DNA from: Niabella sp.
GTDB taxonomy: Bacteria > Bacteroidota > Bacteroidia > Chitinophagales > Chitinophagaceae
Direction of reading: 5' to 3'
NCBI GenBank assembly: GCA_027493055.1
Contig: JAPUDO010000012.1
Location: 55,669-119,668 of the forward strand
DNA length: 64,000 nucleotides
The translations under genes and the position numbers were made by a program. The notes beneath the pieces were generated by a model. The model was not told the origin of the DNA. It saw nothing but the letters and a program-made list of their open reading frames with translations, and searched no databases. Positions 26,038 to 34,939 of this stretch are shown here, piece after piece (the first letter of the stretch is position 1; each line of letters starts with the position of its first letter).

Positions 26038-26179
26038 GAGTTTTTGACTAAATAAGCACAAGAAACAAAAAAAAATGTAAAAATGTTACAAACAATAAAT
26101 TTATTAATTTTAAGCCAATAAAATTTACTATTTTACGGCGCCCCCGTTTCATCAAAATTATATGAGAACTTAACCCGCT

Positions 26180-26605
26180 ATGGCTTTAAAAATTATAGAT
26201 TACGGTACCATAGAATATCAGCAAATGGTTGAACTGCGCAATGATATCCTGCGTAAACCCCTGGGTATGGTACTTGAAGCAACAGATATTGAAGCTGATG
26301 AAGAGAATATACTGATAGGGGCTTTTGAAGATGAAAAAATGCTGGGCTGCTGTATGCTGGTAAGAAAAGATGGCAATATATTGCTGCGGCAAATGGCGGT
26401 AAGAAACCAGCTACAGGGAAAGGGAATAGGCCGTGCGCTGATGGAATTTGCCGAAAACATTGCAAGGGACATTGGCTATAAGGAAATTGCCATGCACGCG
26501 CGCTCCTCTTCTACCGGGTTTTATGAAAAACTGGGGTACAGGATCAGTGGCGATGAATTTGAAAAGCTATCCATACCACATATACTGATGAAAAAGCGTA
26601 TTTAG
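26180..26605 (+). CDS. GNAT-family acetyltransferase
   Basis: A 141-residue acetyltransferase. Motif A, the acetyl-CoA loop, is seen as RQMAVRNQLQGKGIGRALMEF (residues 70-90), followed by KEIAMHARSSSTGFYEKLGY. There is no signal peptide. The substrate is not predictable. It is a single plus-strand gene divergent from acpP, ending 12 bases from the convergent YcxB-like gene. Confidence 0.9.
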   Translation: MALKIIDYGTIEYQQMVELRNDILRKPLGMVLEATDIEADEENILIGAFEDEKMLGCCMLVRKDGNILLRQMAVRNQLQGKGIGRALMEFAENIARDIGYKEIAMHARSSSTGFYEKLGYRISGDEFEKLSIPHILMKKRI

Positions 26606-26617
26606 CGCCCGCCCCCT

Positions 26618-27088
26618 CTACATTTTGCTTTTCAACAGTTCCCTGGCACGCTGCATATCTTCCAGGTCTTTAAACGCCTCTTTAGGCACTAATAAGAAAG
26701 ATCTTGTATCGAAATACAGGTGGAAAAAATTGGGTGTTTCTTTAAAGTTCTGCAAGGCGCTGTAAGGCCAGCTCCTTTTTCCGCGCTCATGTTCCAGCGT
26801 AAAATCATGCTCATTAAAGTACATCGAAAACCGGTGCCTGAAAGTTTGGGCACGGTTATATACAACAGCAGGTAAAATAAACCATACGCTAGCCATCAAT
26901 ATAATCCACAAAAAAGAATAAGTGAGGAACGCTACCGGGGTGATCTTTCCCATTGAATATAATATCAGGGACAGGATAGCAAAGGCATTCACCAGTACGA
27001 TCATTATTTTTAGTTCTGTTTTAGATATAAAATGATAGCGTAGCGCCTGTATTACCTGCTTTTTATTATAGCTGAAAGATATAGTCAT
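26618..27088 (-). CDS. YcxB-like membrane protein
   Basis: About 156 residues from the ATG at 27088 (MTISFSYNKKQVIQALRYHF). Two transmembrane segments lie near residues 30-75, then a soluble tail (RHRFSMYFNEHDFTLEHERGKRSWPYSAL) of the YcxB C-terminal type. The frame is open to 27214, but those 42 codons are purely the tandem repeat upstream (HHTSYIVHH-like), so I exclude them. Function unknown. Confidence 0.75.
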   Translation of the reverse strand: MTISFSYNKKQVIQALRYHFISKTELKIMIVLVNAFAILSLILYSMGKITPVAFLTYSFLWIILMASVWFILPAVVYNRAQTFRHRFSMYFNEHDFTLEHERGKRSWPYSALQNFKETPNFFHLYFDTRSFLLVPKEAFKDLEDMQRARELLKSKM

Positions 27089-27092
27089 TTTT

Positions 27093-27185
27093 ATGTACGA
27101 TGTATGGTGTACGATGTACGATATGTGATGTACGATGTGTGATGTACGATATGTGATGTATGATGTGTGATGTATGACGTACCCT
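27093..27185. repeat. Tandem 8-10-bp repeat (GTACGATGT family)
   Basis: About ten degenerate units of GTACGATGT/GTGTGATGT. It abuts the start of the YcxB-like gene. Related words occur at 9361-9405, 22214-22240 and 50440-50458. There are no spacers, so it is not a CRISPR array. Units are divisible by neither 3 nor a constant length, so it does not read as coding. Confidence 0.7.
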
Positions 27186-27215
27186 GTATTATATTGAGCT
27201 GTATTGATAAACAAA

Positions 27216-27245
27216 AAGCGAAGCGGTGTTTTATTCGCTTCGCTT
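27216..27245 (-). terminator. Intrinsic terminator of ileS-dksA transcript
   Basis: AAGCGAAGCG pairs perfectly with CGCTTCGCTT around a 10-base loop, and the minus strand continues TTTTTGTTTA. It lies 33 bases past the stop of the DksA-like gene. Confidence 0.8.
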
Positions 27246-27277
27246 TAGTTTCTTAGTGGCTGCCAAGCGGCATGAAC

Positions 27278-28165
27278 TTATTTGTTCATCGTGGTTTTAG
27301 CTTCCATGCTTAGTGTTGCATGGGGAACTGCACGCAGGCGCGCCTTATCAATAAGGTTACCGGTTACACGGCAAATACCATAAGTTTTATTTTCTACGCG
27401 CATCAGGGCCTTTTCCAGGTGATCAATAAAAGTGATCTGGCGGCTGGCCAGCTGGCTCAGCTGCTCACGTTCCATACTTACGCTTCCATCTTCCATGGTC
27501 ATATAGCGGCCCTCGTCCATATCACCGCCTTCATCACGGCGGGTAATTAATCCCTGCAGGTAGGTTAATTCTTTTTTAGCCGCATCTAACTTCCTCAGGA
27601 TAATTTCTTTGAACTCCTGTAAATCACTATCTGAATATCTAACTACTGGTTTCACGTGTTCGTTTTTAGGGGTGTCTAATATACTTTTAGTAAAATCCGG
27701 CTGGTACTTTACTGCACTTTTGGTAGAAAGCTTAGGTACTACAGGCGGTTTTAAAGACTGCTCTTTTTTAGGGGGTGCTACTTTGGCGGCGGCTTTTTTT
27801 CCAGCTTTAACCGGTGCAGCGGCAGGCGCTTTTTCTGCTGTCTTAACAGATGCTGCTTTCTTTTTAGGCGGCGCTGCGGCAGCTTTAGTGGCAACTGACT
27901 TTCCTACAGCGGCAGGTGCAGCTTTTGCAGCTTTAGCTTTAACCGGTGCAGCTTTAGCCAACGGACGGGCCGTTTTCTTAGGCGCTGCTTTAACAGCAGC
28001 TTTTCCTGACGGACGAGCGGGTTTAGATGCTGCTTTAACGGTTACAGCTTTCCCGCCAGCGGAACTTTTAGGTTTAGGAGCCGCTTTCTTGGCTGCTACG
28101 GCAGGTTTACCTTGCTTTTTAACCGGCGCTGCTTTTTTAGCCGGTGCGCTTTTTTTTGTAGCCAT
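27278..28165 (-). CDS. DksA/TraR-like protein with a histone-H1-like tail
   Basis: A 295-residue protein. Residues 1 to about 150 are almost only Ala, Lys, Pro and Val (AAPKKTARPLAKAAPVKAKA style), like histone H1 or AlgP tails, and are probably disordered and DNA-binding. Residues 175-295 form a DksA-type coiled coil and finger region ending CRVTGNLIDKARLRAVPHA. Only one of the four zinc Cys positions is kept. It sits 5 bases after ileS and shares its transcript. I infer a nucleoid-linked transcription factor rather than a classical zinc DksA. Confidence 0.88.
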   Translation of the reverse strand: MATKKSAPAKKAAPVKKQGKPAVAAKKAAPKPKSSAGGKAVTVKAASKPARPSGKAAVKAAPKKTARPLAKAAPVKAKAAKAAPAAVGKSVATKAAAAPPKKKAASVKTAEKAPAAAPVKAGKKAAAKVAPPKKEQSLKPPVVPKLSTKSAVKYQPDFTKSILDTPKNEHVKPVVRYSDSDLQEFKEIILRKLDAAKKELTYLQGLITRRDEGGDMDEGRYMTMEDGSVSMEREQLSQLASRQITFIDHLEKALMRVENKTYGICRVTGNLIDKARLRAVPHATLSMEAKTTMNK

Positions 28166-28170
28166 GTATT

Positions 28171-31100
28171 TTACCCTTTTTTAGATACAATCGTTTGTAC
28201 AATGTGTTCATTTATATCAATTTCTATACCACTGCCATTTGTTATAGGCTGAAAGTTTATATTTTCAGCCAGAATTTCCGCGCAAATATAGTCTTTATAG
28301 GTAGTTAATGAGCTTTTTAATGTCTCATTTGTGTCAATTACCACATTTATTTTATCCGTAAGTTCAAATCCACTGTCTTTCCTGATTTTCTGAATACGGT
28401 TTACAAACTCGCGTGCATCGCCTTCCTGCTGCAACCCGGGTGTAACAGTGATATCCAGGGCTACGGTAAGGGAACCTTTGGACGCTACTGTCCAGCCGGG
28501 GATATCTTCGCTCGTGATCTCTGTTTCATCTGTGCTGATGGTAATTACTTCATCGGCTATAGTGAGCGGATAACTTCCTTCACGCTCTAACCGGCTGATG
28601 TCTTCCTGTGTAAATTGTGCCAGTACAGCAGAAACAGCCTTCATTTTGGGTCCCAGCTTTTTACCGAGGGCTACAAAATTGGGCTTGATCTTCTTTTTAA
28701 TAAATCCTTCTGTTTCAGTTAAATAAGATATTTCCTTTACGTTTACTTCAGATTTAATCAGTTCCTCAATCTTTTGCAATTGCTCTTTCATAGCCACGCT
28801 CAGCACTGGTATCAAAACCTTTTGCAGCGGCTGGCGCACCTTAATGTTTACTTTTTTTCTTAAAGAAAGAATGAGGGAGCTGGCATCCTGGGCCAGTTGC
28901 ATTCTTTCTTCCAAAGATTTGTCAATCAGTGCCTCATCAGCTTTGGGAAAGAAAGCATGATGCACGGATTCCACTGTATGACGGCCGGTAACTTTATTCA
29001 GGTTCCGGTACACCGCATCGCTAAAGAAGGGAGCAACAGGGGCCATCAGACAACAGATAGTTTCCAGGCATTCGTATAATGTTTGATAAGCCGAAACTTT
29101 ATCCGCCTCATACTCACCCTTCCAGAAACGGCGGCGGCACAGGCGCACATACCAGTTGCTCAGATGCTCATCCACAAAATCTTCTATTAACCTGCCGGCT
29201 TGCGTAGGCTCATAATCATCCATTGCGATAGTCACATTTTTCACCAGCGAATGCAGGGACGATATGATCCAGCGGTCAATTTCGGGCCTTTCGCTCATAG
29301 GCATATAAGGCTCTTTAAACGTAAAGCCATCTACATTGGCATACAGGGCAAAGAACTGGTAGGTATTGTACAGGGTACCAAAGAATTTGCGCTGTACTTC
29401 TTTGATACCATCAATATCAAATTTAAGGTTATCCCAGGGAGAAGCATTGGTGATAAGGTACCAACGGGTAGCATCGGCGCCAAATGTATCGATAGTGCCG
29501 AATGGGTCTACCACGTTGCCCAGCCGCTTGCTCATTTTGTTACCGTTCTTATCCAGCACCAGGCCGTTGCTCACTACAGTTTTAAAGGCAACATTTTCGT
29601 ACAATAAAGAAGCTATAGCATGCAGCGTATAAAACCAGCCACGCGTCTGGTCCACACCCTCACAAATAAAGTCTGCCGGGAAATTAGTTTCAAAAGGCTG
29701 GTTAAATGGCTGTGGGTCTCCCGCTTTCAGCTTGTCATAATTCAGCCCCCATTGGGCATAGGGCATGGCGCCACTGTCAAACCAAACGTCAATAAGGTCG
29801 GGCTCGCGGCGCATTGGCTTGCCGCTATCACTTACCAGTACAATTTCATCTACATAGGGTTTATGAAGATCCTGGATGCCCTCAGTAATGATCTTTTTAT
29901 TGGTATCTCCACCTAAAGCAGCTGCCGCTTTCTCAATTTCCACATTCAACTCTTCAATAGAGCCGATGCACTTTATCTCTTCCCCATCTTCGGTACTCCA
30001 TACCGGTAATGGCGTTCCCCAGAAACGGCTGCGGCTCAGGTTCCAGTCTACCATATTTTCCAGCCAGTTGCCAAAACGGCCTTCACCGGTTGATTTAGGT
30101 TTCCAGTGGATGGTTTTATTAAGCTCCACCATTTTCTCGCGCAGCGCAGTGGTTTTGATGAACCAGGCATCCAGCGGATAATAAAGGATCGGCTTATCGG
30201 TACGCCAGCAATGCGGGTAGCTGTGCTCGTACTTTTCTACTTTAAAGGCAAGGCCTTTTAATTTCAGGTCAACCGAAATATCCACGTTCACATCCACATA
30301 AGCCGGATCATCTTTATAGTTTTTTACGTAACGGCCGCTGTATTCCCCTACTCCATCAATAAACTTACCTTCACGGTCTACCAGTGTAACAATACCCAGG
30401 TTGTTTTTCTGTCCTGCCTTATAGTCATCAGCACCAAATGCAGGCGCTGTATGCACAATACCGGTACCATCTTCGGTAGTAACAAAATCACCAACCACTA
30501 TTTTAAACGGATCGGCACCAGGAGTAATGGCCTGCACAGCAGCTGCACTATTGGCTTCAAAAGGCATTAATTGTTTATAACGCACGCCTTCCAGGTCCTT
30601 CCCTTTGATGGTGGTCAGTATTCTCCAGGGAGCCCCTCCGCCCCCCGGAGGGGGGAGTTTAGAACCCTCTGCCGGAGGATTCTTCAATTTTTCAATGTAT
30701 GCTACAAAATCAGCATTTTCCGACTCCGCTTTAAAATATTTATGTAACAGCGCAGTTGCTATTACTACATTTTGCAGTTCGTGCGTGTAAGGGTTGAAAG
30801 ACTGTATCAGGCTGTATTCAATATTGGGCCCAACTGTTAAACCCAGGTTGGATGGTAATGTCCAGGGTGTGGTGGTCCAGGCCATAAGGAAAGCGCCACC
30901 GGTCTCCGAAAGGGGAAATTGAGAAGCATCAATAGCTTCAAAGATTTTTTTTGCGGCCAGATGATCTGCATTAGCCCCTCCTTCGGAGGGGTTGGGGAGG
31001 CGGAATAATACCGTAGCGCTGGTATCTTTTACATCTTTGTAAGTACCGGGCTGGTTGAGCTCGTGCGAGCTTAAACCGGTGCCTGCAGCAGGAGAATAAG

Positions 31101-31644
31101 GCTGTATGCTGACACTTTTATAAAGCAATCCTTTGTTGAATAATTGTTTCAGCAGGTACCAAAGCGTTTCTATGTATTCATTCCTGAAAGTGATATAAGG
31201 ATCGTTCAGATCTACCCAATAACCCATTTTGCGGGTAAGGTCGTCCCACTGGCTTTTAAAGCGCAGTACAGCCTCGCGGCATTTCCGGTTGTATTCTTCA
31301 ACAGTGATCTTTTTTCCTATATCTTCTTTGGTAATGCCCAATTCTTTTTCTACGCCCAGCTCTACCGGCAGGCCATGCGTATCCCAGCCGCCTTTCCGTT
31401 TTACCTGGAAGCCCTGCATGGTTTTGTAGCGGCAAACCAGGTCTTTAAGCGTACGTGAAATGACATGGTGAATACCGGGCATTCCATTGGCACTGGGCGG
31501 CCCTTCGTAAAAAACAAACGGCGTAGCGCCTTCCCTTAATGAAACACTTTTTTCAAACGCTTCACTTTTAGTCCACTCCTGTAGGATCTCTTTCTCTATA
31601 GCGGGCAAATTTAAGCCCTGGAATTCCTGGTATTTTACACTCAT
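28171..31644 (-). CDS. ileS: Isoleucyl-tRNA synthetase
   Basis: A 1157-residue class I synthetase of the eukaryote-like branch. The HIGH-type site is PGIHHVIS with preceding FYEGPPSANGMPG, and the KMSKR loop is KMSKRLGNVVDPF. The editing domain holds TTTPWTLPSN. Two in-frame blocks match GC-rich dispersed palindromes: residues 217-225 (PNPSEGGAN, bases 30971-31002) and about 322-340 (NPPAEGSKLPPPGGGGAPW, bases 30625-30681). Both lie in variable loops of the editing half, so activity is probably kept. A TACCTTTG -7 element lies 20 bases upstream. Confidence 0.96.
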   Translation of the reverse strand: MSVKYQEFQGLNLPAIEKEILQEWTKSEAFEKSVSLREGATPFVFYEGPPSANGMPGIHHVISRTLKDLVCRYKTMQGFQVKRKGGWDTHGLPVELGVEKELGITKEDIGKKITVEEYNRKCREAVLRFKSQWDDLTRKMGYWVDLNDPYITFRNEYIETLWYLLKQLFNKGLLYKSVSIQPYSPAAGTGLSSHELNQPGTYKDVKDTSATVLFRLPNPSEGGANADHLAAKKIFEAIDASQFPLSETGGAFLMAWTTTPWTLPSNLGLTVGPNIEYSLIQSFNPYTHELQNVVIATALLHKYFKAESENADFVAYIEKLKNPPAEGSKLPPPGGGGAPWRILTTIKGKDLEGVRYKQLMPFEANSAAAVQAITPGADPFKIVVGDFVTTEDGTGIVHTAPAFGADDYKAGQKNNLGIVTLVDREGKFIDGVGEYSGRYVKNYKDDPAYVDVNVDISVDLKLKGLAFKVEKYEHSYPHCWRTDKPILYYPLDAWFIKTTALREKMVELNKTIHWKPKSTGEGRFGNWLENMVDWNLSRSRFWGTPLPVWSTEDGEEIKCIGSIEELNVEIEKAAAALGGDTNKKIITEGIQDLHKPYVDEIVLVSDSGKPMRREPDLIDVWFDSGAMPYAQWGLNYDKLKAGDPQPFNQPFETNFPADFICEGVDQTRGWFYTLHAIASLLYENVAFKTVVSNGLVLDKNGNKMSKRLGNVVDPFGTIDTFGADATRWYLITNASPWDNLKFDIDGIKEVQRKFFGTLYNTYQFFALYANVDGFTFKEPYMPMSERPEIDRWIISSLHSLVKNVTIAMDDYEPTQAGRLIEDFVDEHLSNWYVRLCRRRFWKGEYEADKVSAYQTLYECLETICCLMAPVAPFFSDAVYRNLNKVTGRHTVESVHHAFFPKADEALIDKSLEERMQLAQDASSLILSLRKKVNIKVRQPLQKVLIPVLSVAMKEQLQKIEELIKSEVNVKEISYLTETEGFIKKKIKPNFVALGKKLGPKMKAVSAVLAQFTQEDISRLEREGSYPLTIADEVITISTDETEITSEDIPGWTVASKGSLTVALDITVTPGLQQEGDAREFVNRIQKIRKDSGFELTDKINVVIDTNETLKSSLTTYKDYICAEILAENINFQPITNGSGIEIDINEHIVQTIVSKKG

Positions 31645-31664
31645 ATTCTGCTAAAAAATGAGTG

Positions 31665-31672
31665 CAAAGGTA
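31665..31672 (-). promoter_or_regulatory. -7 element TACCTTTG of ileS
   Basis: Perfect TAnnTTTG on the minus strand, 20 bases before the ATG. No strong -33 box. Further upstream (31774-31798) is a 10-bp hairpin ATTGTTGGTG/CATCAACAAT of unknown role in the divergent gap. Confidence 0.5.
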
Positions 31673-31914
31673 AGGAATATAGGAGGTTTTATGCTAACGG
31701 ATACGGTCCGGGGTACATAAATGTTTTCGTAATTTGGGTGTTAGTCAAAAGACACAACAGCGGCGGCACAGCCATTGTTGGTGTTTTTCATCAACAATTC
31801 TGCAAAAAAGGTCTCATCCGCCTACGGCCCGTTGAAAAATACAGCGGTAAAATCGTTAACTTTCAGAATTATACAAAAACGATTTTTCTTATTAGTACTA
31901 AACCAGTTTAAATA

Positions 31915-34548
31915 ATGCCAGTCAAAAAGGGATCCCTCCTATCAGTCCTATTCTGCCTTTGTTTTTTTATACAAAGCCTAAAAGCTCAAACCAAGGTGGA
32001 GCATTTAAGCTGTGAATATATGACCTTCCCACCGGGTATTGACGCACCGGAACCACGGCTGAGCTGGCAGATAACATCAGCAACCGCCCAAAAACAAACT
32101 GCATACAGGGTGTTGGTTGCTACAAGCAGACAGCTATTATTGAACAATAAGGGAGATGTGTGGGATAGTAAAAGAACCCCTGGCGAGGAACAGATGGTTT
32201 ACTTGAAAGGGAATAAATTAATCCCGCACACTCAATACTGGTGGCAGGTGGAGGTTTGGTCAGGAGCAAAAAGATTGAAATCGCGACCTGCGTGGTTTGA
32301 AACAGCAAAATTACAGCCGTCAGATTGGGAAGCCCAATGGATAACGGACAGGCACAATACAGATTACGAGCCATCGCCTTTGTTTCGAAAAGAATTTACA
32401 TCAGCAAAAAAAGTAAGATCGGCAAAATGTTATATCAGCGGACTGGGCTATTACCAGCTGTATATAAACGGTACATGCATCAATCCCAACACCCTGGATC
32501 CGGGTTTTACTGATTTCAGCAAGCGGGTGCTTTATCTTACCCACGATGTTTCTTCTTATATACAGAAGGGTGATAATAGTCTTGGCATCCAGTTGGGGAA
32601 TGGCTGGTTCAATGAGCAAACTCCCACCGTGTGGAACTTTCATAAAGCACCCTGGCGTAAGCGTCCACAAGTGATCTGCGAACTGCATATCAGCTATGCC
32701 GATGGCACCAAGCAGGTGATAAAAACCGATGAAAGCTGGAAATGCAGCACCGGCCCCTGGAGATTTGATAATATTCACGTGGGAGCCACTTATGATGCGA
32801 ACATGGAACAGGAAAGCTGGTCACAGCACTCTTTTGACGATAGCAATTGGGAATGGATAAAACCGGCAACCGCTCCCGCCCCTGTTCTTGAAGCACAAAC
32901 GATGCCCTCAATTACGGCAACCGGAACAATTGATCCCGTATCCGTAAAAAAGCTGAATGACAGTTGCTATGTGTTTGATATGGGGATCAATTTTGCAGGA
33001 GTGCCCCAACTTAAAGTGAAAGGACAAAAGGGCACTGCTATCACTTTACGTCATGCGGAAATGATGGGCCCCGATGGGCATATTGACCAGAGGAATATCA
33101 ATATGCACCTGCGACCCAGGAATGCAAGAGAAATGATTCAAACTGATATTTATATACTGAAAGGCCTGGGTAAGGAAACATTTGTACCAGCGTTTACCTA
33201 TCATGGGTTCAGGTATATCGAATTAAAAGCCGACAGACCAATAGCCCGGGAGCAAATTGAGCTGCAGGCATTGCGGTTACACAGTAATGTGCCTGTAGCC
33301 GGAAATTTCCGTTGTTCCAATAACCTGCTTAACGATATATTCTCCATTTGCAAAAATTCTTACCTGAGTAATTTATTCGGCATACCTACTGATTGCCCCA
33401 CCCGCGAAAAGAACGGTTGGATGGCAGACGGGTTTATGGTGCAGGAAGCGGGTATGCTGAGCTATCATTCGGCAAGTGTATATGCCAAATGGGTAAAAGA
33501 TATGATTGACGCGCAGGATGCCAGTGGCAATGTGCCCGGTATTGTACCTACTTCGTGGGAATGGGACTCAGAGTGGGCAGGCCCTGTGTGGGATGCTGCT
33601 ATTTTTATTGTTCCATCGCTGCTGCATCAATATCAGAACGATCTGGAAAGCATTAAGCATATATATCCCACCTGCCAGCGATATTTAAAATATGTTGCGT
33701 CTATTGAAAATGATAAAGGCTTATTGACTGAAGGACTTGGCGATTGGCTATACTACAAAGCCATAACTCCTAAAGACTTTATGTCGAGCTGCTATTACTA
33801 CTGGGATAATATGCTGATGGCCCGCATGGCAAAACTGTTGGGTAAGCAGGCAGATGAACAGCAATACAGCGCTAAAGCCGCACAACTGAGATCACTGATC
33901 AATCAATATTATTTTGATAAAGAAAATTTAGTTTATGCCAACGGCACCCAACTATCTTACGCCTTGCCGTTGTATATGAACATTGCCCCGGCTGAGCAGC
34001 AGCAGGCATTGGCCCGGAAGCTGAACGATGTAGTAGCTGCCAATAATTACAGCCTTGATTTTGGGTTCATAGGCAGTCTCATTGTGCCGGAAGTATTGTC
34101 TCATTTTGGATATGCCGCATCGGTTTATAAAATGGTCACCAAAGAAACCCTGCCCTCCTGGGGCTATTGGATCAAAAACTATGATGCCACCAGCCTTTTT
34201 GAAACCTGGGATGTGGGCCGTAATATTGGTGATGCCTCACGCAATCACCCATCTATGGGCGCTATTGCTGCCTGGATGTATAAAACGCTGGCCGGTATTA
34301 ATATGGACCCCTCTGTTACTGCTTTTAAAAAAATTATTATAAAACCAGCGTTTATAAAGGACCTGGATTTTGTTGAAGCCTGCCACGAATCATTTTATGG
34401 CACTATAAAATCAGCATGGAAACGCAAAGGAAATGCGGTAACACTTGATATAGAGATACCTGCCACCTGTTCAGCTACCGTAATGCTTCCCGGTGGTGTT
34501 GTCAAAGAAGTAAAAGGAGGCATACACCGTTTTACATTTACAGAATAA
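31915..34548 (+). CDS. Alpha-L-rhamnosidase (GH78)
   Basis: An 877-residue exported glycoside hydrolase that removes terminal alpha-L-rhamnose from plant or microbial polysaccharides and glycosides. The signal peptide ends at SLKAQ. N-terminal Ig-like and beta-sandwich domains (HLSCEYMTFPPGIDAPEPRLSW) lead to the (alpha/alpha)6 barrel, where the catalytic block DCPTREKNGWMADG carries the expected acidic residues, and a C-terminal sandwich. It is not in a SusC/D locus, so it appears to act alone, probably in the periplasm. Confidence 0.95.
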   Translation: MPVKKGSLLSVLFCLCFFIQSLKAQTKVEHLSCEYMTFPPGIDAPEPRLSWQITSATAQKQTAYRVLVATSRQLLLNNKGDVWDSKRTPGEEQMVYLKGNKLIPHTQYWWQVEVWSGAKRLKSRPAWFETAKLQPSDWEAQWITDRHNTDYEPSPLFRKEFTSAKKVRSAKCYISGLGYYQLYINGTCINPNTLDPGFTDFSKRVLYLTHDVSSYIQKGDNSLGIQLGNGWFNEQTPTVWNFHKAPWRKRPQVICELHISYADGTKQVIKTDESWKCSTGPWRFDNIHVGATYDANMEQESWSQHSFDDSNWEWIKPATAPAPVLEAQTMPSITATGTIDPVSVKKLNDSCYVFDMGINFAGVPQLKVKGQKGTAITLRHAEMMGPDGHIDQRNINMHLRPRNAREMIQTDIYILKGLGKETFVPAFTYHGFRYIELKADRPIAREQIELQALRLHSNVPVAGNFRCSNNLLNDIFSICKNSYLSNLFGIPTDCPTREKNGWMADGFMVQEAGMLSYHSASVYAKWVKDMIDAQDASGNVPGIVPTSWEWDSEWAGPVWDAAIFIVPSLLHQYQNDLESIKHIYPTCQRYLKYVASIENDKGLLTEGLGDWLYYKAITPKDFMSSCYYYWDNMLMARMAKLLGKQADEQQYSAKAAQLRSLINQYYFDKENLVYANGTQLSYALPLYMNIAPAEQQQALARKLNDVVAANNYSLDFGFIGSLIVPEVLSHFGYAASVYKMVTKETLPSWGYWIKNYDATSLFETWDVGRNIGDASRNHPSMGAIAAWMYKTLAGINMDPSVTAFKKIIIKPAFIKDLDFVEACHESFYGTIKSAWKRKGNAVTLDIEIPATCSATVMLPGGVVKEVKGGIHRFTFTE

Positions 34549-34552
34549 AAAA

Positions 34553-34574
34553 GCCACGCCAGAAATGGCGCGGC
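34553..34574 (-). terminator. Hairpin after the rhamnosidase gene
   Basis: GCCACGCCA-GAAA-TGGCGCGGC pairs at 8 of 9 positions. The T-tract (TTTTTTATT) follows on the minus strand, so it would stop transcription coming from the haem operon side; as a plain hairpin it may also end the rhamnosidase mRNA. Confidence 0.55.
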
Positions 34575-34683
34575 GAGATATCCACTATTAGAAAAAATCC
34601 TACCCCAGCCGGAGGTGACCAAAAAGTAATGTCAGCCTGAGGCATAGATAATTGCGAATCAAGTTCTTTACAATGACAAAACG

Positions 34684-34753
34684 AATGTCTTGCTGAGCTT
34701 GTCGAAGCATAGTTCGATAGTAAAATACCCTTCGTCAGGCTCAGGGTGACATT
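34684..34753. repeat. REP-like inverted pair
   Basis: Arms at 34684-34707 and 34730-34753 (AATGTCnnnCTGAGCnTGnCGAAG type) face each other across 22 bases. More decayed copies of the same word follow to about 34865. No gene is seen in 34575-34939. Confidence 0.55.
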
Positions 34754-34939
34754 GATTTTCAAACTTTTAGCATACTTGTCATTAACAGCTTGCCGAAGGC
34801 TAACTCCTTGTTTGTTTATATTTCGTCAGGCTCTCCGAAGGAGTCCCTTGGACAATATGACAATCAAAGAGCCTTTTGGGTCAGCCCCAGGTAGCGGCTG
34901 CAATCAGCCAGAGATTTTACAGGCGCCAGGCATAATAAA

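Noticed and set aside
27093-27185. CRISPR-like array
   Set aside because: Units are contiguous, degenerate and spacer-free, and no cas genes are nearby.
27609-28184. 191-codon Ala/Gly/Leu-rich plus-strand frame
   Set aside because: It is the mirror of the Ala-Lys tail of the DksA-like gene; the bias comes from the GC-rich repeat codons.
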